Positions 37,420 through 44,841 of a stretch of DNA of 64,000 nt are shown one piece after another (within the stretch, counting starts at the first letter, position 1; each line of letters begins with the position of its first letter). Both the position numbers and the translations under genes were made by a program. This DNA is from Kaistella sp. (lineage in GTDB: Bacteria > Bacteroidota > Bacteroidia > Flavobacteriales > Weeksellaceae): NCBI GenBank assembly GCA_019459085.1, contig JAIBEW010000027.1, positions 146,615 to 210,614 of the forward strand, written 5' to 3'. Under the pieces are notes generated by a model, which was given only the letters and a program-made list of their open reading frames with translations, had not been told where the DNA came from and did not search any database.

Positions 37420-37769
37420 GAATTCACGAGCTCTTCCCTTTTTTTCTTCGTGAGAGAATTGAAGATCGATTCGTAAGACTGGTCGATCAACTTAAAAATC
37501 AATTCACGTTTCAACCCTTCACACACCACCGAATTCCAGTGCGTTTTGTTCATGTGATAAGCTCCCGTGATTTGAGGATGCTTTGCGCGCAGTTCTTCAC
37601 TCCATTCCGGATCGGTTTTCACGGCAATCGTTAATGGATGATTTTCAAGCGGAATCAGCAAAAACATTTTTCCGCCGACTTTCAGAACAAGCGTTTCCTT
37701 ATCGAAGGGAAAAGTCTCTTCAACTGCTTTTTTTGTATGGCAATATTCTAAAATTTCGTTCGCATCCAT
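37416..37769 (-). CDS. MmcQ/YjbR family protein
   Basis: A 117-residue cytosolic protein of the YjbR fold (CyaY-like). Family features are EILEYCHTKKAVEETFPFDKETLVLKVGGKMFLLI at the N-terminus, VKTDPEWSEELRAKHPQITGAYHMNKTHWNSV (about 50-82), and a helical C-terminus ending in LTKKKREELVNS. The family is often called DNA-binding on structural grounds, but no role is proven. Its stop overlaps the stop of the ribF remnant on the opposite strand. A TACATTTG box lies 30 nt upstream at 37800-37807. Confidence 0.88.
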   Translation of the reverse strand: MDANEILEYCHTKKAVEETFPFDKETLVLKVGGKMFLLIPLENHPLTIAVKTDPEWSEELRAKHPQITGAYHMNKTHWNSVVCEGLKRELIFKLIDQSYESIFNSLTKKKREELVNS

Positions 37770-37799
37770 AATGTACAGGCAATTTTTTCAACTCTCAGA

Positions 37800-37807
37800 C
37801 AAATGTA
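37800..37807 (-). promoter_or_regulatory. -7 box (TACATTTG) of YjbR gene
   Basis: A perfect TAnnTTTG on the minus strand, 30 nt before the ATG at 37769, in the region divergent with the NAD(P)-binding gene. Confidence 0.45.
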
Positions 37808-37858
37808 GTAATTTTATAAAAAAATGAATGGCTTATTTCATTTCTAAAACTCTCAATT

Positions 37859-38515
37859 ATGAAAGCTCTCGTCATCGGCGCAACCGGCGCCACCGGAAAA
37901 GATTTGGTTGCACAGCTTCTGAAAGACCCTGATTTTGAGGAAGTGGATGTTTTCGTCCGCAAGCCTTTGAATATCACCAATCCAAAACTGAAAACTCATA
38001 TTGTAAATTTTGAAAAACCGGATGAGTGGAAAAATCTGATAAAAGGGGATGTTGCCTTTTCGTGTCTCGGAACAACATTAAAAGACGCCGGAAGCAAGGA
38101 AGCCCAGCGAAAAGTGGATTTTGAATATCAGCTGAATTTTGCAAAAGCAGCGAAGGAAAATGACGTGGAAGATTATGTGCTTGTTTCGGCATATGGTGCA
38201 AGTCCCGATTCCAAAATTTTCTATTCGAGGATGAAAGGCGAACTCGAACAGGCTGTAAAAGAGCTCCGTTTTAAAAAAATTACGATTTTCAGTCCCGGAA
38301 TGCTGGAAAGAAACGACTCCGAAAGAACCGGCGAGGTTTTGGGCGGAAAAATTATCAAATTTGCGAACAGATTGGGTCTGCTCGAGCATCAGAAGCCTTT
38401 ACCTACATACGTTCTGGCAAAAGCCATGGTGAATTCCTCAAAAATAAAATCCTACGGCTATTCCAAAATAAAACTCGGCAATATTTTCAGTTTTGCAGAA
38501 AAAGGTGAGAATTAA
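37859..38515 (+). CDS. NAD(P)H-binding (atypical SDR) protein
   Basis: A 218-residue Rossmann protein of the atypical short-chain dehydrogenase group (NmrA/HTATIP2-like). The dinucleotide motif is KALVIGATGATGKDLVAQLL (GxxGxxG, residues 2-21). VAFSCLGTTLKDAGSKEAQRKVDFEY and YVLVSAYGASPDSKIFYSRMKGELEQAV (about 118-145, SxxxxYxxxK-type arrangement) follow. Such proteins act as oxidoreductases or redox sensors; no substrate is evident. It lacks the classical SDR length of the capnine reductase CapC, so I do not link it to the cap genes. It lies upstream of the primary sigma gene. Confidence 0.88.
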   Translation: MKALVIGATGATGKDLVAQLLKDPDFEEVDVFVRKPLNITNPKLKTHIVNFEKPDEWKNLIKGDVAFSCLGTTLKDAGSKEAQRKVDFEYQLNFAKAAKENDVEDYVLVSAYGASPDSKIFYSRMKGELEQAVKELRFKKITIFSPGMLERNDSERTGEVLGGKIIKFANRLGLLEHQKPLPTYVLAKAMVNSSKIKSYGYSKIKLGNIFSFAEKGEN

Positions 38516-38600
38516 TCTTTTAAAAAGAAAACTTTGTAACCTTTTACCGTTTACTGTCGTATAATATAATGCAGTCCTTTAAAGCGGGCTAATTTCTTAC

Positions 38601-39467
38601 ATGAGACAGTTAAAAATTACCAAGCAGGTTACCAACAGGGAAACCGCATCATTAGACAAATATTTGCAGGAAATCGGGAAAGTGGATTTGATTACCGCTG
38701 ACGAAGAAGTAGATTTGGCGCAAAAAATCCGTGCCGGCGACCGTGTCGCGCTGGAAAAACTGATTAAAGCCAACCTCCGTTTCGTGGTTTCTGTTTCCAA
38801 ACAGTACCAGAATCAGGGACTTTCATTGCCCGATCTCATCAACGAAGGAAATCTTGGGCTGATGAAAGCCGCGAAAAGATACGATGAAACCAGAGGTTTT
38901 AAGTTTATTTCTTATGCTGTTTGGTGGATCCGTCAGTCGATTTTACAGGCTTTGGCAGAACAGTCCAGAATTGTTAGACTTCCGCTGAATAAAATCGGTT
39001 CCATTAATAAAATCAACAAAGCTTACGCTCACCTCGAGCAGGAAAACGAAAGACCGCCTTCTCCGGAAGAGCTGGCCGAAGTTCTGGACATGAGCGAAGA
39101 AGATATTAAAGAATCAATGAAAAATTCCGGGCGACATTTATCGATGGATGCGCCGCTTGTGGAAGGTGAAGATTCTAATTTATACGACGTTCTGCGTTCC
39201 GGAGAATCACCGAGTCCAGATAAAGATCTGATGCTGGAATCCCTACAGATCGAAATTGAAAGAGCTTTACAGACGCTGACGCCAAGAGAAGCTGATTTGG
39301 TTCGCCTTTATTTCGGACTGAACGGAAAACATCCGATGACGCTGGAAGAAATCGGTGAAACTTTTGACCTGACCAGAGAAAGGGTTCGCCAGATCAAGGA
39401 AAAAGCGATTAAAAGATTGAAACACAATACCCGAAGCAAGATTCTGAAATCTTATTTAGGCAAGTAA
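38601..39467 (+). CDS. rpoD: Primary sigma factor RpoD/SigA (Bacteroidota type)
   Basis: The housekeeping sigma factor that recognises the TTG/TAnnTTTG promoters seen through this window. At 288 residues it lacks the long N-terminal region of proteobacterial sigma-70, as is usual in Bacteroidota. Region 1.2/2 runs [33 protein letters not shown] to [30 protein letters not shown]. Region 3 follows near 140-190, and region 4 is [17 protein letters not shown] to [20 protein letters not shown]. It is monocistronic with a strong palindromic terminator. Confidence 0.97.
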   Translation: MRQLKITKQVTNRETASLDKYLQEIGKVDLITADEEVDLAQKIRAGDRVALEKLIKANLRFVVSVSKQYQNQGLSLPDLINEGNLGLMKAAKRYDETRGFKFISYAVWWIRQSILQALAEQSRIVRLPLNKIGSINKINKAYAHLEQENERPPSPEELAEVLDMSEEDIKESMKNSGRHLSMDAPLVEGEDSNLYDVLRSGESPSPDKDLMLESLQIEIERALQTLTPREADLVRLYFGLNGKHPMTLEEIGETFDLTRERVRQIKEKAIKRLKHNTRSKILKSYLGK

Positions 39468-39481
39468 TTTAGGTTAAACAG

Positions 39482-39505
39482 AAAGGAACTCAATTGAGTT
39501 CCTTT
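39482..39505. terminator. Bidirectional terminator, rpoD / Crp-family gene
   Basis: A perfect 24-bp palindrome, AAAGGAACTCAA-TTGAGTTCCTTT, followed by T on the plus strand. Confidence 0.85.
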
Positions 39506-39507
39506 TT

Positions 39508-40101
39508 TTATGAAGTCTGGAAATTCTTTCGCGCCAGTTCTTTTCGCACACGGCTTAAACTTTCCGGCGTAATTCCGAGATACGACGCTACCATCCATTG
39601 CGGGACGCGCTGCATAATTTCAGGATACATTTTTATAAAATTCATATACCTTTCCTCAGCCGTTTCGGCCAGAAGGGAATTGAGGCGGTTCTGCAGATTT
39701 CTGATGTGCTTCTGCAAAAGCAGATCGTTGTTTCCGGCAGTTTGAGGAAATTCCACCGCCAAATTCTTGAAAAAATCATTTTTCAGTAAAAGAATCTCCG
39801 AATCTTCTACTGCTTCAATATAATATTTTGAGTTTTCGTTAAAATAAAGGGAGCTGCGGTCAGAAATCAGCCATTTTTCGGGCGCAAACTGAATGATGTG
39901 TTCTTTCCCGTTTTTATCGATGGAATACATTCTCAGCAAGCCTTTTTCCACAAAATAGGTTTCTTTGCAAACCTCGCCTTCACGCAAGAGAAATTCATTC
40001 TTTGAAACTTTTTTCGGGACATAAAAATTACCGCACGCAGCTACCGCTGCTTTTGGGATCTCGAGAATTTCAGATAAATAAGTTTCAATATTTTCCATCA
40101 A
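39508..40101 (-). CDS. Crp/Fnr-family transcriptional regulator
   Basis: A 197-residue regulator. The cyclic-nucleotide-binding beta-roll covers about residues 25-115 (FLLREGEVCKETYFVEKGLLRMYSIDKNGKEHIIQFA), and a C-terminal helix-turn-helix is VPQWMVASYLGITPESLSRVRKEL. It lacks the Fnr-type Fe-S cysteine cluster and the full cAMP-binding residues, so its ligand is unknown; this form is common in Bacteroidota. Its ATG comes 3 nt after the ytxJ stop codon, making it the last gene of the YfiT-DUF1569-YtxJ operon and a candidate local regulator. Confidence 0.88.
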   Translation of the reverse strand: MMENIETYLSEILEIPKAAVAACGNFYVPKKVSKNEFLLREGEVCKETYFVEKGLLRMYSIDKNGKEHIIQFAPEKWLISDRSSLYFNENSKYYIEAVEDSEILLLKNDFFKNLAVEFPQTAGNNDLLLQKHIRNLQNRLNSLLAETAEERYMNFIKMYPEIMQRVPQWMVASYLGITPESLSRVRKELARKNFQTS

Positions 40102-40104
40102 ATC

Positions 40105-40479
40105 CTACATTAAACCGAGAGAAATACTTTGATGCGAAGCGTTATTTATGGCTTTCCCGTTTTCAAGAACGATAAGCTGCGGACTTTGATGCACAACATC
40201 GAGTTCATCTGCAATTCTGTCCGACAAATCGCGGTTCGCAATTAAATCCAGAAAATAATAAGAATAGGGCTGATGCGAGTTTTCCATTTCTTTTTCAAAA
40301 TTTTTCAGAACCGTTTTACTGATGAAGCATCTCGTGGAATGCTTGAAAATAGCGACTTTTCTTTCAAAAGACTCTTTAACTGCGGTGTTCAAATCTTCCT
40401 CAGAATGCAGTTTTTTCCAAAAGGTTACTGAGGGTTCTTTAACCTCTGAACTGCCGAATATTTTATCTAAAAAGCTCAT
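40105..40479 (-). CDS. ytxJ: YtxJ, monothiol bacilliredoxin-type protein
   Basis: A 124-residue thioredoxin-fold protein. The single redox cysteine is in IFKHSTRCFISKTVL (about residues 44-58, TRC form), and HQSPQLIVLENGKAI holds the cis-Pro region. YtxJ proteins are monothiol bacilliredoxins of organisms that use bacillithiol as their low-molecular-weight thiol. Its start overlaps the DUF1569 stop by 4 bp (ATGA), and the Crp/Fnr gene follows by 3 nt. This supports a bacillithiol redox role for the whole operon. Confidence 0.9.
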   Translation of the reverse strand: MSFLDKIFGSSEVKEPSVTFWKKLHSEEDLNTAVKESFERKVAIFKHSTRCFISKTVLKNFEKEMENSHQPYSYYFLDLIANRDLSDRIADELDVVHQSPQLIVLENGKAINNASHQSISLGLM

Positions 40480-40934
40480 ACTCCAAATTGTTTTAAATGA
40501 TGGTTAAGGTGTTTGTACTGCAGGAAGCCCCATTCTTCAACGGTCATTTTACCGAAAAGCGCGTGCTCGTAAAGCAGACCGTTTTTTTCAGAATTTTCAA
40601 TAAATTCATCGATCGTGAAAAGCAGTTCCTGTTTTGATTTTTCAAAATTACACTTTTCTGTAACGGTAACCTCCGTGAAAGTCGGCATATTTGGCGGAAT
40701 GTCGTTGTTAAATACATGCATTTCCTTTTTTGTTGCGACACCAATCCATTTTACCAAAGGATTTATTTTCGGTAATATTATTTTGCCGAGTGCGATCTGT
40801 AGAATTTTATCGCAGTGTCTGAACATTTGGGCAGGCTCCATCTTTCCCCATTTCGGCACTGAATTTTCTGCAATTTTATTAATTCTTTCTTTTATTTCTT
40901 CCAGATCCTCCGGATGAAAAAGCGATTTTCTCAT
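40476..40934 (-). CDS. DUF1569 protein, DinB-like fold
   Basis: A 152-residue protein of the DUF1569 family, which belongs with the four-helix DinB/YfiT group. Candidate metal-binding histidines are visible in MEPAQMFRHCDKILQIALG (about 32-50) and, near the C-terminus, in LQYKHLNHHLKQFG, the usual three-His arrangement. It lies between a YfiT bacillithiol-transferase-like gene and ytxJ, overlapping the latter by 4 bp. A thiol-S-transferase role is therefore a reasonable inference, but the family has no proven activity. Confidence 0.85.
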   Translation of the reverse strand: MRKSLFHPEDLEEIKERINKIAENSVPKWGKMEPAQMFRHCDKILQIALGKIILPKINPLVKWIGVATKKEMHVFNNDIPPNMPTFTEVTVTEKCNFEKSKQELLFTIDEFIENSEKNGLLYEHALFGKMTVEEWGFLQYKHLNHHLKQFGV

Positions 40935-40953
40935 TTCCAGCCTTTCTCTTTTT

Positions 40954-41469
40954 TTAGATTTTCAATATGCGCAAATGATGGTCACAATGCCAGGCAAAGA
41001 AGGTGAGATATTCTTTCAAAATGACAGTTTTATCCTGCTCGGGATGAAAGAAGGTCCTATCAAACTCTTTATTAGTCAAAGTTTTCAAAAGATGGAACCA
41101 GCGGTAGTGCAATCCGGTCAGGAGATAAAGTGCGGGTTTCACCGGAATATTGATGCTGTCCTGAAGTTCAGCCCATTTCGCTTCATCATACGTTTTTATG
41201 GTAGGATTATCTTCAGTTAAAGCCAGTTTAAAACGGGAAAAACTCTGCATATGGCTGTCGGAAAGGTGATTGATGAGCTGCCGCACGGTCCAACCTTTTT
41301 CGCGGTATTGGGTATCCAGCATTTCATCCGTCCAGTTTTCTATAAGATTTTTCAGCTTTGACGGAAAATTTTTAATAACGCTGATGCATCTGTCGATTTC
41401 CACATCAGAGACATGATCTGAATAGTGGAACTTTCCAATTGGATATTTTTTGTGTTCGATGTTTTTCAT
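40954..41469 (-). CDS. YfiT-family (DinB-like) bacillithiol S-transferase
   Basis: A 171-residue protein with the complete YfiT pattern: YPIGKFHYSDHV, EKGWTVRQLINHLSDSHMQS (His68, His73), FKLALTEDNPTIKTYDEAKWAEL, LTGLHYRWFHLLK, FFHPEQ, and AWHCDHHL with His161 and His164/165. YfiT/BstA proteins are metal-dependent transferases that conjugate bacillithiol to electrophiles such as antibiotics or epoxides. It is the first gene of a four-gene operon (YfiT, DUF1569, YtxJ, Crp/Fnr). It is divergent from pncA. Confidence 0.9.
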   Translation of the reverse strand: MKNIEHKKYPIGKFHYSDHVSDVEIDRCISVIKNFPSKLKNLIENWTDEMLDTQYREKGWTVRQLINHLSDSHMQSFSRFKLALTEDNPTIKTYDEAKWAELQDSINIPVKPALYLLTGLHYRWFHLLKTLTNKEFDRTFFHPEQDKTVILKEYLTFFAWHCDHHLRILKI

Positions 41470-41525
41470 TTCTTTAGACGATTTGGCAGAACTTAGATTT
41501 ATGGCTGAAAATTTGAGCCCAGTTC

Positions 41526-41537
41526 TGTAAATTTACA
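41526..41537. promoter_or_regulatory. 12-bp palindrome TGTAAATTTACA in YfiT/pncA divergent region
   Basis: A perfect 12-bp palindrome between the divergent YfiT operon and pncA. The length and dyad could suit a dimeric regulator, for example the Crp/Fnr protein of the operon, but a single short A/T-rich palindrome is weak evidence. Confidence 0.25.
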
Positions 41538-41600
41538 ATATAAAACTTCAACTTCGGATGTGGAATTTGCTAAAGTTGTTACAAAATTAATATTTAAAAA

Positions 41601-42206
41601 ATGAAAAAAGCCCTTATTATTGTTGATGTTCAGAATGATTTCTGCGAAGGCGGTGCACTGGCCGTGCCCGGTTCAAACGGTATAATTCCGTATATAAATC
41701 TTTTAATGGAAAAAAATGAGTACGACCAGATTGTCCTTACTCAGGATTGGCATCCGGCTGATCATAAGAGTTTTGCCTCCTCCAACGGCAAAAAAGTGGG
41801 CGAAACCATTTCTCTGAACAATGTTCCGCAGTTTATGTGGCCTGATCACTGTGTTGAAGGAACTTTCGGCGCAGAATTTCATCAGGATTTAAACCGGGAC
41901 AAAGTAACCCACATTATTCAGAAAGGAAAAAATGCCGAATTTGACAGTTACAGCGCGTTTCAGGACAACAATCATTTCGTGAAAACCGGTTTGGACGATT
42001 TCCTGAAATATCACGAAATTCAGCTGCTGGAAATTGTTGGGCTGCCACTGGATTATGGTGTTAAATTTACCTGTCTTGATGCGGTACAGAACGGATATAT
42101 CACCTGTCTGCATTTTAACGGAACAAAAGCGGTGAACGTGAAACCAGATAACGGGCGTGATGCCATTTATGAAATGCTCGAAAATTCAGTTACCGTTTTG
42201 GGCTAA
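41601..42206 (+). CDS. pncA: Nicotinamidase PncA lacking the catalytic cysteine
   Basis: PncA hydrolyses nicotinamide to nicotinate for NAD salvage. The 201-residue protein has normal family architecture: catalytic Asp9 in IIVDVQNDF, metal ligands Asp49 and His51 in TQDWHPADH and His83 in WPDHCVEGT, and the active Lys108 in IIQKGKNAEFDSYSAF. The nucleophile position, normally Cys in the motif DYCVKFT, is Gly153 (DYGVKFT, codon GGT at 42057-42059). A Cys four to five residues on (Cys158) is not at the catalytic site. The enzyme should be inactive unless this is a sequencing error (TGT to GGT is one base). Confidence 0.9.
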   Translation: MKKALIIVDVQNDFCEGGALAVPGSNGIIPYINLLMEKNEYDQIVLTQDWHPADHKSFASSNGKKVGETISLNNVPQFMWPDHCVEGTFGAEFHQDLNRDKVTHIIQKGKNAEFDSYSAFQDNNHFVKTGLDDFLKYHEIQLLEIVGLPLDYGVKFTCLDAVQNGYITCLHFNGTKAVNVKPDNGRDAIYEMLENSVTVLG

Positions 42207-42240
42207 ATTTCTTCAAAATTAATGTCAGAATACAAAAAAA

Positions 42241-42257
42241 GCAACCGATCCGGTTGC
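42241..42257. terminator. Bidirectional terminator, pncA / pseudouridine synthase
   Basis: GCAACCG-ATC-CGGTTGC perfect stem flanked by A7 and T-rich runs. Confidence 0.9.
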
Positions 42258-42282
42258 TTTTTTATTTTTATAAAAGGAGAAA

Positions 42283-43359
42283 TTATAACATTTTTAGGGT
42301 ATTCACCTCAAGATCTGTAAGAATTCTCCAGTGTCCGCGTTTGATATTTTTCTTTGTTAATCCTGCAAACATCACACGGTCCAGTCCTTCCACTTCATAG
42401 CCCAATCTCTGGAAAATACGGCGCACTACCCTATTCCAACCGATGTGAAGTTCAATGCCCACTTCATTTTTAGGTTTCCCTTCGATGTAGGAAATGCTGT
42501 CAACTTCTGCGATTCCTTCTTCAAGACGTACTCCTTCTACAATCGCATTCAGATCTGCGCGGTCGAGTTTTCTGTCTAAAGTAACATGATATATTTTTTT
42601 CATGTTGAAGGAAGGATGCGTAAGTTTTTTGGTCATGTGTCCGTCATTGGTCAGCAAAATCACTCCTGTTGTGGAACGGTCAAGTCTTCCTACCGGAAAA
42701 ACGCGGTAAGGAGATGCATTTGCCACCAAATCCATCACCGTTTTACGGGCTTTTTCATCTCTGGTTGTCGAAATATAGCCTTTCGGTTTGTTGAGCAATA
42801 CATACACAGGTTTTTCCGGTGTAATGCCCTGTCCGTCGAAAATAACTTTATCGGTTTTCTGAACCTGATAACCCATTTCATTCACCACTTTTCCGTTTAC
42901 TTCCACCAAACCCTGAGTAATCAGTTCGTCGGCTTCTCTTCTGGAACAGATTCCTGAATTGGCAATATATTTATTCAGACGGATGGTTTCTTTCGGAACT
43001 TCCTTTGAAATTTTCTCGAGTCTTCTTTGCTGAACGAAAGATTTTGTTCTTTCACCTTCATCATTTCTGCCGAAAGTTCTGGTATAGGTTTTTTTAGGAG
43101 CCTTTTTGTCTCCTTTTATAAAGGGTTTGTCTCTGTTGAAAGACTTGCCTATTCTTTTTCCTGCAGGTTTTTTAAAGGTTTTTTCGAAAGATTTTGCTTC
43201 TGATTCTGAAAGAAGTCTTGGTTCTCTTGGTGGTTTCGACGGTTTTTTCTCGTCGGTATTTTCAGTCTTTGGAGCACGCGAAGGGGAAGGTCTTGAACTT
43301 CCGGTTTTGGAAGTTCTTGGTTTATAAGGTTTATCGGAACTGTTTCTGTCTCTGCTCAT
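42283..43359 (-). CDS. rRNA pseudouridine synthase (RluB/RsuA family) with long basic N-terminus
   Basis: A 358-residue pseudouridine synthase. The first 120 residues are Lys/Arg/Ser/Pro-rich and probably disordered. An S4 RNA-binding domain follows (RLNKYIANSGICSRREADELITQGLVEVNG, about 128-158). The catalytic domain has KPKGYISTT and the active Asp in FPVGRLDRSTTGVILLTNDG. RluB-type enzymes modify 23S rRNA helix 80-90 positions, RsuA-type 16S rRNA. The S4-containing RluB reading is more likely, but the target base is not certain. It is monocistronic. Confidence 0.92.
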   Translation of the reverse strand: MSRDRNSSDKPYKPRTSKTGSSRPSPSRAPKTENTDEKKPSKPPREPRLLSESEAKSFEKTFKKPAGKRIGKSFNRDKPFIKGDKKAPKKTYTRTFGRNDEGERTKSFVQQRRLEKISKEVPKETIRLNKYIANSGICSRREADELITQGLVEVNGKVVNEMGYQVQKTDKVIFDGQGITPEKPVYVLLNKPKGYISTTRDEKARKTVMDLVANASPYRVFPVGRLDRSTTGVILLTNDGHMTKKLTHPSFNMKKIYHVTLDRKLDRADLNAIVEGVRLEEGIAEVDSISYIEGKPKNEVGIELHIGWNRVVRRIFQRLGYEVEGLDRVMFAGLTKKNIKRGHWRILTDLEVNTLKML

Positions 43360-43450
43360 TGTCTAAAAAATTTTGTGCAAAGATAGCTTTTTTTGTCGGG
43401 AGATGGAAGCAGCGGAGACTCCATCTTTACTATTATTCCATTATTTAAAT

Positions 43451-43458
43451 TAATTTTG
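43451..43458 (+). promoter_or_regulatory. -7 box (TAATTTTG) of aroB
   Basis: A perfect TAnnTTTG on the plus strand, 12 nt before the ATG at 43471. It predicts a leader of about 8 nt and excludes the upstream in-frame codon at 43393. Confidence 0.55.
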
Positions 43459-43470
43459 CAAAAAAAAATC

Positions 43471-44511
43471 ATGATTTCAATCCTGGATGAAAATTTTTCG
43501 GCACTTAACCTTTATCTGGCTGAAGCGCTTCCTTCAAAGCTTTTTATTCTTGTTGATGAAAATACGCATCACTTCTGCCTTCCAACTTTACTTGCCAATC
43601 TGGAAACCGATATCCCTTTTGAAATTATAGAAATCGCAGCTGGTGAGGAAATGAAAACCCTGGAAACCGCCACTCAGCTCTGGGAGATTCTTTCAGAATT
43701 TGAGACAGACCGCAAATCACTGCTGCTGAATCTTGGCGGCGGCGTTGTAACAGATTTGGGAGGTTTTGTGGCTTCAACTTATAAAAGAGGAATCAAATTC
43801 ATCAATATTCCCACCACTCTTCTGGGAATGTGCGATGCATCAATCGGTGGAAAAACCGGCATCGATCATCTTTTCCTTAAAAATATCATCGGAACTTTTG
43901 CTGATGCAGAACATATTTATGTTGTTCCGGAATTTTTAAAGACCCTTCCATTCGAGGAATTAAGAAGCGGTTTCGCCGAAATGCTGAAGCACGGACTGAT
44001 TGCAGACGCAGCGCACTGGAACGACCTGATCGGTATTGATGAATTGAAGGCGGAAAACATTTATCCTTTTATTGAAAGATCGATGGAGATTAAAAAGCAG
44101 ATTGTGGAAAAGGATTTCCGGGAACAGCATATCAGAAAAACGCTGAATTTCGGCCATACGATTGGTCACGCAGTAGAAAGTGTGTGTCTGAAGAAAGGGA
44201 AACCCATTCTTCATGGCGAAGCGGTTGCGCTTGGCATGATCTGCGAAACGCATCTTTCACAACTTGAAAACCTGATTTCAGAGGAAACTTCAAATGGCAT
44301 TATTCACCATATCAGAAGATTTTTTCCTCTTATAGATATGAGTTCCTTTGAATCAGAAGAACTTCTCTCCTTGATGAACCAGGACAAGAAGAATTCTCAT
44401 CAACAAATTAATTTTTCGCTGTTATCCGGAATAGGAAATTCAAAATTCGATTGCCATGTTACAGCGGAACAAATTAATTATGCATTGCATTTTTATCAAA
44501 AAATGGCTTGA
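43471..44511 (+). CDS. aroB: 3-dehydroquinate synthase
   Basis: AroB is the second step of the shikimate pathway, converting DAHP to 3-dehydroquinate with NAD and zinc. The length is 346 residues from the ATG at 43471. Motifs are NLGGGVVTDLGGFVASTYKRGI (NAD site), PTTLLGMCDASIGGKTGID, ELRSGFAEMLKHGLI, and the zinc site NFGHTIGHAVE with HGEAVALGM. The longer open frame from 43393 is ignored because a -7 box lies between. It is convergent with nothing close; a 330-bp gap follows. Confidence 0.96.
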   Translation: MISILDENFSALNLYLAEALPSKLFILVDENTHHFCLPTLLANLETDIPFEIIEIAAGEEMKTLETATQLWEILSEFETDRKSLLLNLGGGVVTDLGGFVASTYKRGIKFINIPTTLLGMCDASIGGKTGIDHLFLKNIIGTFADAEHIYVVPEFLKTLPFEELRSGFAEMLKHGLIADAAHWNDLIGIDELKAENIYPFIERSMEIKKQIVEKDFREQHIRKTLNFGHTIGHAVESVCLKKGKPILHGEAVALGMICETHLSQLENLISEETSNGIIHHIRRFFPLIDMSSFESEELLSLMNQDKKNSHQQINFSLLSGIGNSKFDCHVTAEQINYALHFYQKMA

Positions 44512-44617
44512 TTTTCTTTTCTTGTCACATTTCAGGACAAACGATAGGCTTTCGACTTTTCATAAGCAATTTTAATGTAAAATATTGACAATCAAATATT
44601 TATATATTGAATTTATT

Positions 44618-44640
44618 AAACTATTGTTTAGTTTTTTTTT
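44618..44640 (+). terminator. AAACTA/TAGTTT dyad with T-run (weak aroB terminator or upstream activator site)
   Basis: A 6-bp stem, 5-nt loop and nine or more T. The stem is A/T-rich and 100 nt beyond aroB, so termination would be weak. It lies about 20 bp upstream of the sigma-54-like promoter, so an activator site is an alternative. Confidence 0.4.
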
Positions 44641-44654
44641 ATTTTCCCCATTTT

Positions 44655-44669
44655 TGGCACAGCGTTTGC
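44655..44669 (+). promoter_or_regulatory. Sigma-54-type promoter, TGGCAC-N5-TTGC
   Basis: TGGCAC (44655-44660), AGCGT, TTGC (44666-44669). The GG and GC dinucleotides are 12 bp apart, exactly as in the -24/-12 consensus. The predicted transcript would start near 44681 and run to the barrel gene at 44842. This pattern is distinct from the TAnnTTTG boxes used elsewhere in the window. Confidence 0.55.
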
Positions 44670-44841
44670 GGAGTACACTTCGTAAAACAAAAATTTAAAT
44701 CTTATTGGTCATGCAGGCTCAGTGAAATTGTTGAAGTTTTTAACCTTATTTCAACATAAAATTTCAGATAAAGCCAGAGCGTTAGCAAATAGATAAAAAT
44801 TTAAGAAAAATTAAGAAAAGTAAAATTTAAAATTCAAAATT

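Larger units (their letters stand above)
44512..44841. other. 330-bp regulatory interval upstream of the outer-membrane barrel gene
   Basis: No gene fits here. The interval holds, in order, an A/T-rich segment, an AAACTA-N5-TAGTTT dyad followed by nine T (44618-44640, terminator or activator site), a sigma-54-type promoter (44655-44669) and a roughly 160-nt leader before the ATG at 44842. Confidence 0.6.

Noticed and set aside
37859..38515. NAD(P)-binding protein as the capnine reductase CapC
   Set aside because: It is an atypical NmrA/HTATIP2-like SDR, far from the cap pair and with no lipid-related motif.
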